This document shows, in pieces, positions 46,244 through 55,181 of a stretch of DNA of 64,000 nt. Positions within the stretch are counted from its first letter, which is position 1, and each line of letters begins with the position of its first letter. This DNA is from Mesorhizobium sp. C432A. GTDB taxonomy: Bacteria; Pseudomonadota; Alphaproteobacteria; Rhizobiales; Rhizobiaceae. The position numbers and the translations under genes were made by a program. The stretch is taken from the NCBI RefSeq assembly GCF_030323145.1, contig NZ_CP100470.1, positions 4,753,001-4,817,000 on the forward strand. Reading direction: 5' to 3'. The notes under the pieces were generated by a model, which did no database searches, was not told the origin of the DNA, and was given only the letters and a program-made list of their open reading frames with translations.

Positions 46244-46813
46244 TCATGCCTGTGGACGCCGCTGGGCGGCAAGGATCAAAAACGCGATGACGATGACGGG
46301 GATCGCCAGCAGCGCGAATTTGGTGACGATCAGCGACGAGGCGAAAGACAGAGAATCCGGGTTGGCCGACAGCGCATCGGACAGAAGCCGCGCCACCGCA
46401 ATGTTCTGGGCGTAGTCGGCGCATGTGTAAGGCAGCACGATGACCAGCGCGAACAGCGCCTGAAGCTGCACCGGCATGGCACGAAAATTCTTCAGCCGCC
46501 GCCCGGTTGCCAGGATCAGGCTGACCATGGTCAGCGACAGCAGCGCCGGGAAGAGAAGGTCGAAAGTCAAATAGTGCCAGACCAGGATGATCTCACTGCC
46601 GCGTCGGCCGAGTGCCGTCAGCCAGGCCATGCCCTCGTCGGGCGTGAACCCGCCAAGGCGCACGTCGAGCGACGGCAGGCCGCCGCTCAGCCGGCGGAAA
46701 TAGAAGAATTCCAGCAGCGTCATGGTGATGAAAACCGCCGCGGCGGCAAAGCACAGCGCGCCGGCATGGCGCGCCAGCCGCAGCACGATCGTCGCCTGGT
46801 GGCGCCAGAGCAT
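46244..46813 (-). CDS. Hypothetical membrane protein in the guaB operon
   Basis: The protein of about 189 residues has four to five hydrophobic helices (HAGALCFAAAAVFITMTLLEF, YLTFDLLFPALLSLTMVSLIL, LQALFALVIVLPYTCADYAQN, ALLAIPVIVIAFLILAAQRRP). The DYAQN motif in the third helix region is distinctive, but I do not know the family. I chose ATG 46813, 20 bp after the guaB stop; a longer start at 46882 would overlap guaB by 50 bp. It is probably co-transcribed with guaB and the MAPEG gene. Confidence 0.75.
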   Translation of the reverse strand: MLWRHQATIVLRLARHAGALCFAAAAVFITMTLLEFFYFRRLSGGLPSLDVRLGGFTPDEGMAWLTALGRRGSEIILVWHYLTFDLLFPALLSLTMVSLILATGRRLKNFRAMPVQLQALFALVIVLPYTCADYAQNIAVARLLSDALSANPDSLSFASSLIVTKFALLAIPVIVIAFLILAAQRRPQA

Positions 46814-46832
46814 GTACCGCTCTGGCTGCCGG

Positions 46833-48335
46833 TCAGGCTCCGCCAGGATAGTTCGGGCTTTCGCGGGTAATCGTGACGTCATGGGCGTGGCTTTCACGAA
46901 GTCCGGCGTTGGATATGCGCACAAAGGTGGCGCGTTCGCGAAAATCGGCAAGGTCGCGGCCACCGACATAACCCATAGCGGCTTTTAGCCCGCCCGCAAG
47001 CTGGTGCAGCACGCCAGACACAGGTCCCTTGTAGGGCACCTGCCCTTCAATGCCTTCCGGGACCAGTTTCAGCGTGTCGCGAACCTCGGCCTGGAAGTAG
47101 CGATCGGCCGAGCCGCGCGCCATGGCGCCGACAGAGCCCATGCCGCGATAGGCCTTGAAGGAGCGGCCCTGATGCAGATAGACCTCGCCCGGGCTTTCGT
47201 CGGTGCCGGCCAGCAGCGAACCGATCATGGCCGCACTGGCGCCGGCGGCAAGCGCCTTGGCCAGGTCACCCGAATATTTGATGCCGCCGTCGGCGATGAC
47301 CGACACGCCTGATCTATGCGCCGTCTCGACCGCCGACATGATCGCCGAAAGCTGCGGCACGCCGACGCCGGCGACGATGCGCGTGGTGCAGATCGAGCCC
47401 GGGCCGATGCCGACCTTGACGGCATCGGCGCCGGCGTCGATCAGCGCCTGCGTGCCTTCGGCGGTGGCGACGTTGCCGGCCAGGATGCGGACGGAATTGG
47501 AAAGCTTCTTGGCCCGCGTCACCGCATCGAGCACGCGCTGCGAATGGCCATGCGCGGTGTCGATGACCAGGAGGTCGACACCGGCATCGATCAACCGCTC
47601 GGCGCGCTCGAAGCCGTCATCGCCGACGCTGGTGGCGGCCGCCGCCCGCAGGCGCCCCTGCGCATCCTTGGTGGCGTGCGGGTTGAGCTGCGACTTCTCG
47701 ATGTCCTTGACGGTGATCAGGCCGACGCAATTGCCTTGCTTGTCCACGACGACGAGCTTTTCGATGCGGTGCTGGTGCAGCAGCCGCTTGGCCTCGTCCT
47801 GGTCGACATTCTCCTTGACCGTGATCAGGTTCTCACGGGTCATCAATTCGTAGACTTTCTGCCCCGGATCGGAGGCGAAGCGCACGTCACGGTTGGTCAG
47901 GATGCCGACCAGGCGGCCGATCTTCTGGCCGCCGGTGCCGCCATTCTCGACCACCGGAATGCCCGAGATGGAATAGGTGCGCATCAGCGCCAGCGCGTCG
48001 GCGAGCGTGGCGTCGGGGCCGATGGTGACCGGATTGATGACCATGCCCGATTCGAACTTCTTGACCTGACGCACCTGCTCGGCCTGTTCGGCCGGCGAGA
48101 AATTGCGGTGGATGACGCCGATGCCGCCGGCCTGCGCCATGGCGATGGCGAGCCGCGCCTCGGTGACGGTGTCCATGGCGGCCGACAGGATCGGCACGTT
48201 GAGGTCGATGTCGGTGGCGATGCGGGTGCGGATGTCGGTCTCACCGGGCATGACCTCGGAATGACCGGGCTGCAACAGCACGTCGTCAAAGGTCAGCGCC
48301 AGCGCGCCGGTGGACGTTTCGATGATTTTTGCCAT
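46833..48335 (-). CDS. guaB: Inosine-5'-monophosphate dehydrogenase
   Basis: GuaB oxidises IMP to XMP, the committed step to GMP. The 500-residue protein has [20 protein letters not shown] at the N-terminus, a CBS-pair insertion (about residues 95-205), the catalytic loop [18 protein letters not shown] with the active Cys, [16 protein letters not shown], and the flap [10 protein letters not shown]. The ATG at 48335 gives the standard length; the longer upstream frame is not conserved-like. Confidence 0.97.
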   Translation of the reverse strand: MAKIIETSTGALALTFDDVLLQPGHSEVMPGETDIRTRIATDIDLNVPILSAAMDTVTEARLAIAMAQAGGIGVIHRNFSPAEQAEQVRQVKKFESGMVINPVTIGPDATLADALALMRTYSISGIPVVENGGTGGQKIGRLVGILTNRDVRFASDPGQKVYELMTRENLITVKENVDQDEAKRLLHQHRIEKLVVVDKQGNCVGLITVKDIEKSQLNPHATKDAQGRLRAAAATSVGDDGFERAERLIDAGVDLLVIDTAHGHSQRVLDAVTRAKKLSNSVRILAGNVATAEGTQALIDAGADAVKVGIGPGSICTTRIVAGVGVPQLSAIMSAVETAHRSGVSVIADGGIKYSGDLAKALAAGASAAMIGSLLAGTDESPGEVYLHQGRSFKAYRGMGSVGAMARGSADRYFQAEVRDTLKLVPEGIEGQVPYKGPVSGVLHQLAGGLKAAMGYVGGRDLADFRERATFVRISNAGLRESHAHDVTITRESPNYPGGA

Positions 48336-49015
48336 GGCCAGTCCTCGGATACGAAAAGCGCTGGGGGAATACAAAAAAGCGCTGGACCGAAATGGACAGC
48401 GCCGACTCGTTTCTTCCCTTTCAGGATTGGCGCTGGCTGGTAACACGTCGCGGCGCCGATGAAAAGCCGGTGATTGCATGTCACCGCAAAGTGTTGGGGT
48501 TGCCCCGGAACGCCGTGTTAAGTCAGCGCATTAAAGCTGGCCAGCGTGACCCGAATGCCATCCATCCTCCTACGACCTCGCCTATCGCGCAGGGCGAACC
48601 CCTGGCCTCGCCGACGGTCTCGAAGGGTATCGCCGCCCCCCTGCCGCCTTATGTGCCCGCCGCCCCTCGCCGGTCGCCGTAACTTATGGCCCGGCATTAT
48701 GAACTGTGCCCTACCGGCGCGCAAAGCCTAGCAAATGCGCCTGAGTATATGTTTGCGATAAACGTGTCTCGCGCTCTGCCGCAGTAACGGAAACGTGATC
48801 GAAGCAATTGGCGTCTGTTCATGCGAGTTCGTTCAGCTCGTTCGGCCGGAGTGGTTTCGGAGCAGTTCGTGCCTGTGCATGACGGGGTTTGATTATTGTA
48901 GCCGGGTATCACGGCAGTTTCCCTGTTGACATGTCGTAAGGGCTCAGCGTCTATCTTAGCAGTTCCTTTTAGAACTTTTCTCAATGGCGAGATCTGTCTT
49001 GAAAGGAGCGCTCCC
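48336..49015. other. Long intergenic region between guaB and the accessory stretch
   Basis: These 680 bp hold the guaB promoter and about 500 bp of unassigned sequence. Frames of up to ~117 codons occur on both strands but have no start signals or family features. Near 48926-48931 a TTGACA lies upstream of a TATCTT-like element, a possible promoter for the small gene at 49016; the spacing (20 bp) is not ideal. Confidence 0.5.
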
Positions 49016-49147
49016 ATGATAATCACCCTCGACCTAGGCCAGGTGCTCACCCTGACCGCAAGCGCGTTCGGCGTCGTTGCCGGCGTGATCGCTTTTGCCC
49101 GCTTCATCAAATGGTGGTGGCACAAACCGCTGGACCCGGGCGAATGA
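49016..49147 (+). CDS. 43-residue single-pass membrane peptide
   Basis: The frame encodes MIITLDLGQVLTLTASAFGV, a helix continuing VAGVIAFARFIKWWW, and a short polar end HKPLDPGE. It has a strong ribosome site (AAAGGAG) before the ATG. The single hydrophobic helix followed by a WWW-His/Lys interface suggests insertion in the inner membrane. No known family; phage-like or toxin-like peptides have similar form. The next possible start (ATG 49144) overlaps its stop as ATGA. Confidence 0.6.
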   Translation: MIITLDLGQVLTLTASAFGVVAGVIAFARFIKWWWHKPLDPGE

Positions 49148-49290
49148 TCGATCTCTTCACAGGCTCCGGCGGGCTGCTTGACCGGGTCGCCGTTCCGGAC
49201 CGCAAAATTCGCCAAACACATGGTTGCAGGGTTTCGATGGCGCGCCTATGTCCCCTTAGGCAGGCGCCGCTTAGCGAGGTACACGCCAAA

Positions 49291-49476
49291 ATGACGATTA
49301 TGAAGGACGTTCCAGCTTATCCCAAGAAGACATTCGAAGACGGCTATGTCGATGGATTCCAGTCGTTGAAGCCCGACGTCGTTCCCACAGTCCCAAGGCC
49401 CTACGAAGCTCCACTCGGCACTACTCCGTATCAATGGGGCTTCAGGCTTGGGCAGGACGGTGCGCGCGCAGCTTAA
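49291..49476 (+). CDS. Small hypothetical protein, ~61 residues
   Basis: The coding-like part reads MKDVPAYPKKTFEDGYVDGF, then SLKPDVVPTVPRPYEAPLG and TTPYQWGFRLGQDGA. The repeated aromatic/proline pattern and the YxxGF/WGF spacing look like a real small family found in rhizobia. The frame is open from ATG 49144, which overlaps the previous stop, but residues before 49291 are Arg-rich and less convincing. I recognise no domain. Confidence 0.5.
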   Translation: MTIMKDVPAYPKKTFEDGYVDGFQSLKPDVVPTVPRPYEAPLGTTPYQWGFRLGQDGARAA

Positions 49477-49497
49477 GTCTGCGCCCCGCTGTGATGA

Positions 49498-49932
49498 ATG
49501 AACCCCACCCGTATGGTAGGCGCGAAGCAGTGGACTTCGATCCCCGTTAGTCGCATTCTGCCCGTGGGGAAAGGGTTATGGGGCTCCACCGTCACACGGC
49601 TTCTCGGCCTACGAAGGCATAGACGCTCGTTGCTGGAACAGCGGGCGCTAATCCCGGTCCTGTTGTGCGGTGTTGCCGCTGCCAGCTATTTCATGCCGCA
49701 GAGCGAACAGCATCCCCTTCCGACCGTGCATCGGCAGGGGGATTCCAGGGCGCTTGCCCCGGCCGGTTGCAACATCAACGGCAATATCAGCGCCGTGACT
49801 GGCGAACGCATCTACCACATGCCAGGGCAGCGATATTACAACGAGACGGTCGTCAACTCGGCAAAGGGCGAGCGCTGGTTCTGCTCTCAATGGGAAGCGT
49901 GGTGGGCCGGCTGGCGGAAGTCAAAGGTGTGA
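49498..49932 (+). CDS. Small protein with C-terminal sunset-like domain
   Basis: The 144-codon frame ends in a domain beginning CNINGNISAVTGERIYHMPG and continuing with YYNETVV, then GERWFCSQWEAWWAGWRKSK. This Cys...YH.PG...W-C pattern is found at the C-terminus of thermonuclease-like and ExoI-like secreted proteins (sunset domain). A hydrophobic segment near residues 52-66 (IPVLLCGVAAASYFM) may anchor it. The first ~45 residues are basic and the true start is uncertain. Confidence 0.65.
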   Translation: MNPTRMVGAKQWTSIPVSRILPVGKGLWGSTVTRLLGLRRHRRSLLEQRALIPVLLCGVAAASYFMPQSEQHPLPTVHRQGDSRALAPAGCNINGNISAVTGERIYHMPGQRYYNETVVNSAKGERWFCSQWEAWWAGWRKSKV

Positions 49933-50018
49933 CGGGAAACTGACTTAAGGCACCGAGGAAAAATCGCTTCACAACGAATCTGAGCGATCTCGTCACGGCG
50001 AACATCACACCTGGCGAT

Positions 50019-51047
50019 TTATTTTTCCTGCCACACACTAGTTGTTATTTCAGCCACATCTGCGTCGCCAATCAATTCACCTGCGCTATTGATTTCCTTC
50101 AAGGCACGATCAGCGAGAGCAGCCGAGAAAACGTCTGCATAGAACTGTCGTCCGGAAGTCGATATCGAAGCCGTTACGATCTCTTCCGGGGTCATCGTAG
50201 GGACAGCTATCCCTCGCATTCCAACAACCGCCAACGATGGACTTATTGGAAGATAAGCCTCTCGCCAGTCGTTTGAGGCGCCGACAAAAGTGGAGATCTT
50301 TTTTTCTCGATCTACGCAGAAAACGCCGGCGTCACCTAACACAAAATTCTTATCAGGATTTTGAACGATAGCCCAAGATTCCGGCCTTCTGGGTTCGGGA
50401 CACACCCCACCTGAGTCAAGGAATCTTTGCAAGCTCGTGTTGTGGCTATTATCGAACGTGTCTGTGTTAACATGAGCCGCAAACGCCTGGAACATCATTT
50501 GCATAACACCGCCCAACTGGTTCCGATCTATATTTTCCAGAATATATTTTTTTAGGATTTCATTTTGCTCTGGAGTCTGTTGCGGTAGCGCTTCCGCTAT
50601 TGCTTCGCCAACTTTCAGATCGATATTTCTGGTTAGATAACCGGCAGCGTCAACACCCAGAGCCGTATCGGCCATCAAACTGGCCGTCTTGTGGATGCCA
50701 CTGCGCATTCGATCCCTCATTGCGCGAGTACGAAAAGCCAGCAGCCAAAACAAATTTCCCATTTCATGTTCAAATTTGACCGGCAGATTAGAACCGGAAA
50801 GGATTGCGGCATACATCGCGCCGTTCTTGCTTTCGCTAACCGCAAAAGCGTCCTCCAGTCGATCGTCCTCTTTGCCATAAAATTGATGGTATGACGCTAC
50901 CTTCTTTATATTCCTGCAATCAGGTTCTTCTTTTTGATCGTAGACCCAAACGAAATATTTGCCCGGCTTCCGAGGAGGTGGAGCAGAACGAAAATGCCGA
51001 AGCTGGAATTCTGAAATAAAATGATTGTTGTCTTTCTTCTTATTCAT
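50019..51047 (-). CDS. DUF4238 domain protein
   Basis: The 342-residue cytoplasmic protein has the DUF4238 entry motif NNHFISEFQLRHF (a His-Phe-x-x-x-x-x-Leu-Arg-x-Phe pattern), then YFVWVYDQK and a helical core with LFWLLAFRTRAMRDRMR. The C-terminal half has FVLGDAGVFCVDREKK and YLPISPSLAVV, also usual for the family. Function is unknown; members are often scattered in accessory islands. GC is clearly lower than neighbouring housekeeping genes. I chose ATG 51047 over the ORF start 12 codons upstream. Confidence 0.75.
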   Translation of the reverse strand: MNKKKDNNHFISEFQLRHFRSAPPPRKPGKYFVWVYDQKEEPDCRNIKKVASYHQFYGKEDDRLEDAFAVSESKNGAMYAAILSGSNLPVKFEHEMGNLFWLLAFRTRAMRDRMRSGIHKTASLMADTALGVDAAGYLTRNIDLKVGEAIAEALPQQTPEQNEILKKYILENIDRNQLGGVMQMMFQAFAAHVNTDTFDNSHNTSLQRFLDSGGVCPEPRRPESWAIVQNPDKNFVLGDAGVFCVDREKKISTFVGASNDWREAYLPISPSLAVVGMRGIAVPTMTPEEIVTASISTSGRQFYADVFSAALADRALKEINSAGELIGDADVAEITTSVWQEK

Positions 51048-51185
51048 GGAGCAGCCATCTGTTTCAACTTTTTGTGGACCCAAGTATATCCGATTTAATA
51101 GGGAGCGAGTCTAGTCGGCTAGTTGGAACAGCTAGCACGGGCTGCAGAGAACTGGTAGCTGATCAAGCAAGGCAGGGGGGATCAA

Positions 51186-51947
51186 ATGACACAAACTGAG
51201 GCGGCAGAATCGGCAAAAACGTCTGGCTGGGTGAAGCTCGGATTCTTGTTCACCGGCCTTTACGTCGCTTTAGTCGCTTGGACGGTGGGGGCCAGCGATT
51301 TCGTCAAGTTCAGCGCGCCGATGGAGCTTCACGACCTCGCCGATGCGCTGGCCGGAATCTTCGCGCCATTGGCGTTCCTTTGGCTGTTCGTAGCCACGAT
51401 GGTTCAGTCGCAAGAGCTTTCCCTGCAACGCCGAGAGCTGCAGCTTACTCGGCGCGAATTCGAACAGAACCGGCAGGTAGCCAAGGAGCAGGCGGAGGAA
51501 GCACGCAATCAAGCCAAATTCATCGGAACGCAAACTGAGATGATGGTTTGGGCGGAAAACGACAAACACTTGAAAGTGGTTCTTGATGGCATCACAACCC
51601 TAGTGTCGCAGGGGAGTAGACAGCAAATAGTAATAAGAACCGGCCAAGGCGAGTCAAAACTCGTGCGAGGCCCATTTGATCGAGCAGCTTTTATAGGCGA
51701 TGTGATTGAGTCCTTTAGTTCTTCCGTTGAAGCCGTCCGTAACGCCCTCGAGCAATTTCCTGGACGGAAGGCCACTTTTGGTCAGATCGTCCTGCTCCGA
51801 GAAATTGCAACCCTGCTCGCTGAAGTCAGGAGCATTATGCCAGGGACCTCGCCGAAGCAGAAAGCCGAGTTGGCGCAACTAGGATTTGAAAGGTTTGAAG
51901 CGGCCACTGCCTATTTGCTTGAAGTCTGCAAGCCCAGGGATGAATGA
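51186..51947 (+). CDS. Hypothetical membrane protein with coiled coil
   Basis: The 253-residue protein has two N-terminal membrane helices (LGFLFTGLYVALVAWTVGA and ALAGIFAPLAFLWLFVATMV). A highly charged coiled coil follows (residues ~75-110, QSQELSLQRRELQLTRREFE), and then a soluble C-terminal domain of unknown type. No catalytic motif is visible. It has lower GC than the core genome and lies divergent from the DUF4238 gene. It could be a sensor or scaffold in an accessory system, but there is no direct evidence. Confidence 0.7.
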   Translation: MTQTEAAESAKTSGWVKLGFLFTGLYVALVAWTVGASDFVKFSAPMELHDLADALAGIFAPLAFLWLFVATMVQSQELSLQRRELQLTRREFEQNRQVAKEQAEEARNQAKFIGTQTEMMVWAENDKHLKVVLDGITTLVSQGSRQQIVIRTGQGESKLVRGPFDRAAFIGDVIESFSSSVEAVRNALEQFPGRKATFGQIVLLREIATLLAEVRSIMPGTSPKQKAELAQLGFERFEAATAYLLEVCKPRDE

Positions 51948-52034
51948 GGCCCAATGAGGTCACGGTGGCATGCTGATGCTTTATTTCTTTTTCAATTTGT
52001 ATAAGCATGTTGAGCACGCCACGGGGGCATTGTT

Positions 52035-53036
52035 ATGGCATTGTTTGATGCAATCAAATACGTCGGCTCAGGGCTAACGCTGATCGCCTTTATCGTCGCC
52101 GCCCTTACCTATGCATATCAACAGAAGTTGAAAAGTCGGGAAAAGAAACTTCTAGCTGTCCCTGCAAAGGACCGCTTAGCGGCCGCCAGTGATGCTGCCG
52201 AATACATTCGTATCGATCTTGCAAAAATTCCGCCGAACGATCGCGCCAAGATTGTGCTTGAGCAGCTTGCGTTGAAGGCGCAGCAGCAACGCCAGTATTT
52301 CATTGGTTTTATGTTTCTTGCGCTCTTAATAGGCATAGGAACGATAGTCGCAACAATGAGCCTTCCCCCAACCAAACCGCTCATAGGTGAGGGCGCGCGC
52401 TCGGGCGGATGGGCTTACGTTGGTTACTTGGACAAGAGCAAGAAGGTTTGGGCCGTCGGCCCGTTTGTCAACATTGCAAGCTACAGTGGGTCCCCAGATC
52501 GAACCTATCCCATACGCATCGGGGACGTAGTCCGTCCTCGCAAGAATTTGCCCCAAGTGATAGTCGGCTACGCCTCAACAGGGACGGCCAACGACCAGAA
52601 AGCTCCGCCAAGTTTGACTAACACGATCGACCCCAAGCGCGACTATACAGGGTCCTTATATTTGTCTACCAATACATACTTGGTAAACGATGTCCAAGTC
52701 TGGTCGAATCCGGACGCAGACTCTGTCGTTTGGCTCAGCCTTACGCCCGGCGATCCAGATCCAGAAAGGACACAGCCGCCGAAAGCTGAAGATCCCCCCA
52801 AACCGCCCTCGACTACCACGACAGTCACGTATCAGGTTTGCACGGGTGAATATGAGAGAAACTGCGGAGGACCTCACAGCGCATACCTTTATTGTGACGT
52901 GAGTGTTGAAGCGTGGGCGGCAAAGCAGTGTCAATCGCTCGCAGGCGAGGTCCAAGCGGTTGCGAAAGTATCGGTGCATGGCGGGAATAAGTGTGGCTAT
53001 GGGATGTTTACAGTGATCTGTTCCGTTACCAAATAA
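52035..53036 (+). CDS. Hypothetical membrane-anchored protein with Cys-rich C-terminus
   Basis: The 333-residue protein has a first helix near residues 10-28 (GSGLTLIAFIVAALTYAYQQ), a charged cytoplasmic loop and a second helix near 90-110 (YFIGFMFLALLIGIGTIVAT). The remainder should be outside the membrane. It has a proline/threonine linker (PPKPPSTTTTVTYQV) and a final domain with six cysteines (CTGEYERNCGGPHSAYLYCD, KCGYGMFTVICS). I recognise no family. Low GC and position point to horizontally acquired DNA. Confidence 0.7.
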   Translation: MALFDAIKYVGSGLTLIAFIVAALTYAYQQKLKSREKKLLAVPAKDRLAAASDAAEYIRIDLAKIPPNDRAKIVLEQLALKAQQQRQYFIGFMFLALLIGIGTIVATMSLPPTKPLIGEGARSGGWAYVGYLDKSKKVWAVGPFVNIASYSGSPDRTYPIRIGDVVRPRKNLPQVIVGYASTGTANDQKAPPSLTNTIDPKRDYTGSLYLSTNTYLVNDVQVWSNPDADSVVWLSLTPGDPDPERTQPPKAEDPPKPPSTTTTVTYQVCTGEYERNCGGPHSAYLYCDVSVEAWAAKQCQSLAGEVQAVAKVSVHGGNKCGYGMFTVICSVTK

Positions 53037-53509
53037 GGTAGGCTCATTCGGCAAACAACGCATGATCGCTATCGGCTCAACCGCTCGACCGTTGCAATGA
53101 TCGCCTCCGCCAATGCCTCACCTTCGTTGATAGGCTCGGGCCGTACAGACCAAGCCAGTTCCAATACAGGATGCGGTCATGGAACAGACCTGCTCGATCG
53201 CCGTGCGAGCCAGTTTTGGGGCCGCGCGTTCGCCGGTCGCATCTGTGAAATCGTCCACGTAGATGCTTCCGTGCCCCTATGGCAAATGACCTCGATCTAC
53301 GATTCTAATCATGGCCGATGACTTCAAACCTGGGCGACGACAGGATTTAGCCGGTTTTGCGGGTTGGCAGCACGGAGCCGCAACGGCGCGGGTCGCACAA
53401 AAGTGACAGCAAATTAATGCGACATACGGGTAAAGGCGTGATAACCGCCCTTTCGTGTCGGCTTGCCCCCCAGACCGCACGCACATTTTGACCAGTTCGG
53501 ACGCGTTCG
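53037..53509. other. Intergenic region with a probable gene remnant
   Basis: This 473-bp gap shows no intact gene. On the minus strand a short frame ending at 53069 reads VRPEPINEGEALAEAI and then IATVERLSR with an in-frame stop about 35 codons upstream; it looks like the tail of a decayed gene. The promoter of the efflux gene at 53510 should lie near its right end. Confidence 0.4.
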
Positions 53510-54931
53510 TTGAACCGCATCATTCCGCTCATTCTGGCGGTCGCCTTGTTCATGGAAAACATGGATTCGACCGTCATTGCGACATCGCTGCCGGCGATTG
53601 CCGTCGACATCCACACCAGCCCGATCGCGCTCAAGCTGGCGCTGACCGCCTATCTGGTGTCGCTGGCGATCTTCATTCCGATCAGCGGCTGGATGGCCGA
53701 CCGGTTCGGCGCCAAGAACGTGTTTCGCGCAGCGATTGGCGTGTTCATCGTCGGCTCGGTCGCCTGCGCCATCTCCAATTCGCTGCCGGCCTTCGTCGTC
53801 TCGCGCTTCCTGCAAGGCATAGGCGGCGCCATGATGACGCCGGTCGGCCGCCTGGTGCTGGTGCGCGCGACGCCGAAAAGCGAGCTGGTTGCCGCCATGT
53901 CATGGCTGACGGTGCCGGCACTGGTCGGGCCGCTTGTCGGCCCACCGATCGGCGGCTTCATCACCACCTATTTCACCTGGCACTGGATCTTCCTCATCAA
54001 CGTGCCGATCGGCCTGATCGGCATCTGGCTGGCAACGCGCTTCCTGCCGCAGACCGACTCGATGGAGACGCCACCGCTCGATTTCGTCGGCTTCGTGCTG
54101 AGCGGACTGGCGGCCTCCGGCGTCGTCTTCGGCCTGTCGGTGGTCAGCCTTCCCTATCTGCCGCCGGCGACCGGCCTCATCACCGTGGCGGTTGGGCTGG
54201 TGTCCGGCGTGCTCTATCTCCTGCATGCGCGCAGGGCGCAAAATCCATTGCTGGCGCTGGAACTGTTCCGCAACCAGGTGTTCCGCTCCTCCGTGCTCGG
54301 CGGTTCGCTGTTTCGCATCGGCATCGGCGCGGTGCCTTTCCTGCTGCCGCTGATGTTCCAGATCGGCTTCGGGCTGACGCCTTTCCAGTCGGGCATGATC
54401 ACCTTCGTCTCGGCCATCGGCGCCATCGGCATGAAGTTCGTCACAGCTCTGATCTTCCGGCTCGCCGGCTTCCGCCGGGTGCTGATCTGGGGCTCGCTGA
54501 TCGCCGCCGCATCGATCGCCATCTACGGGCTGTTCACGCCGGACACGCCTTACGCGCTGATGCTGGCCATGTTGCTGGTCGGCGGCTTCATCCGCTCGAT
54601 GTTCTTCACCGGCGTCAACGCGCTCTCCTATGCCGAGGTGTCGGCCGAAGACACCAGCAAGGCGACGCCGATCGCGGCGGTGTTCCAGCAGCTATCGATC
54701 GCGCTCGGCGTGGCGCTTGCCGGCGGCATTCTGGAAGTCTCGACTTCGATCCATGGCGGACCGCTGGTGCTCTCCGACTTTCACATCGCCTTCTTCATCG
54801 TGGCGGCGGTGTCGGCGGCAGCGTCCGTGTCATTCATGCGGCTGGCGCCGGATGCCGGCAATGCCGTGTCGGGACATGGCCGGCTGACGACGCCGAAGAC
54901 GCTGGAGCCGGTGAGCACGGCTGGGAAGTAA
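53510..54931 (+). CDS. DHA2-type multidrug efflux MFS transporter
   Basis: The 473-residue protein is an EmrB/QacA-like drug:proton antiporter with 14 predicted helices. It has the family motifs ALFMENMDSTVIATSLPAIA in helix 1, ISGWMADRFGAKNVFRAAIG (motif A) and TWHWIFLINVPIGLIGIWLA (motif C region). The gene begins with a TTG at 53510. No TetR/MarR regulator or membrane-fusion partner is next to it. The stop is followed by palindromic repeat DNA and the IS110 element. Confidence 0.9.
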   Translation: MNRIIPLILAVALFMENMDSTVIATSLPAIAVDIHTSPIALKLALTAYLVSLAIFIPISGWMADRFGAKNVFRAAIGVFIVGSVACAISNSLPAFVVSRFLQGIGGAMMTPVGRLVLVRATPKSELVAAMSWLTVPALVGPLVGPPIGGFITTYFTWHWIFLINVPIGLIGIWLATRFLPQTDSMETPPLDFVGFVLSGLAASGVVFGLSVVSLPYLPPATGLITVAVGLVSGVLYLLHARRAQNPLLALELFRNQVFRSSVLGGSLFRIGIGAVPFLLPLMFQIGFGLTPFQSGMITFVSAIGAIGMKFVTALIFRLAGFRRVLIWGSLIAAASIAIYGLFTPDTPYALMLAMLLVGGFIRSMFFTGVNALSYAEVSAEDTSKATPIAAVFQQLSIALGVALAGGILEVSTSIHGGPLVLSDFHIAFFIVAAVSAAASVSFMRLAPDAGNAVSGHGRLTTPKTLEPVSTAGK

Positions 54932-55005
54932 GGGGCGAGCGCCCCTCATCACTTCGTTCATCCTAGGGCGAAGCGACTCAAAGCGTCGCGCAGACCCGAG
55001 GATCC

Positions 55006-55181
55006 TGTGTGTTGTTCCCATGCTATGTTTGGGGTGGGAAGGAGACCGACAGGATCCTGGTCGTCCTTTTTGAGGACAGGCCGTGGCATGGCTCGGTCCC
55101 TTCCCACCGGTGAACCATCAACCTGAACAGTTGCACGGGGCTGTTCCAAGCAGACCCCGCACCACAGGAAGAGGCGTGGAC
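55006..55181 (+). ncRNA. Putative IS110 bridge RNA (left-end RNA with target and donor loops)
   Basis: The 176-bp leader folds into two stem-loops, each with an internal loop and a terminal hairpin. Loop 1 is closed by GGTGGGAAGG...ACCGA (55033-55049) with TCGGT-CCTTCCCACC (55093-55108); the terminal hairpin is GTCC/GGAC. Its 5' side reads AGGATCCTG (55051-55059), equal to the left flank at 54999-55007. Its 3' side GGCATGG (55085-55091) is complementary to CCATGCC of the repeat target. Loop 2 has ACAGTTGC (55127-55134), identical to the right end of the element (56108-56115), and CCACAGG (55162-55168), which pairs with the left end CCTGTG. This is the two-loop guide layout described for IS110 bridge RNAs. 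Confidence 0.8.

Noticed and set aside
48329..48682. 117-codon plus-strand frame and an Arg-rich minus frame upstream of guaB
   Set aside because: Both lack start signals and family features; composition is that of non-coding GC-rich DNA.
49000..53500. Prophage
   Set aside because: No integrase, terminase, capsid or tail gene is seen; only small unknown genes and lower GC.
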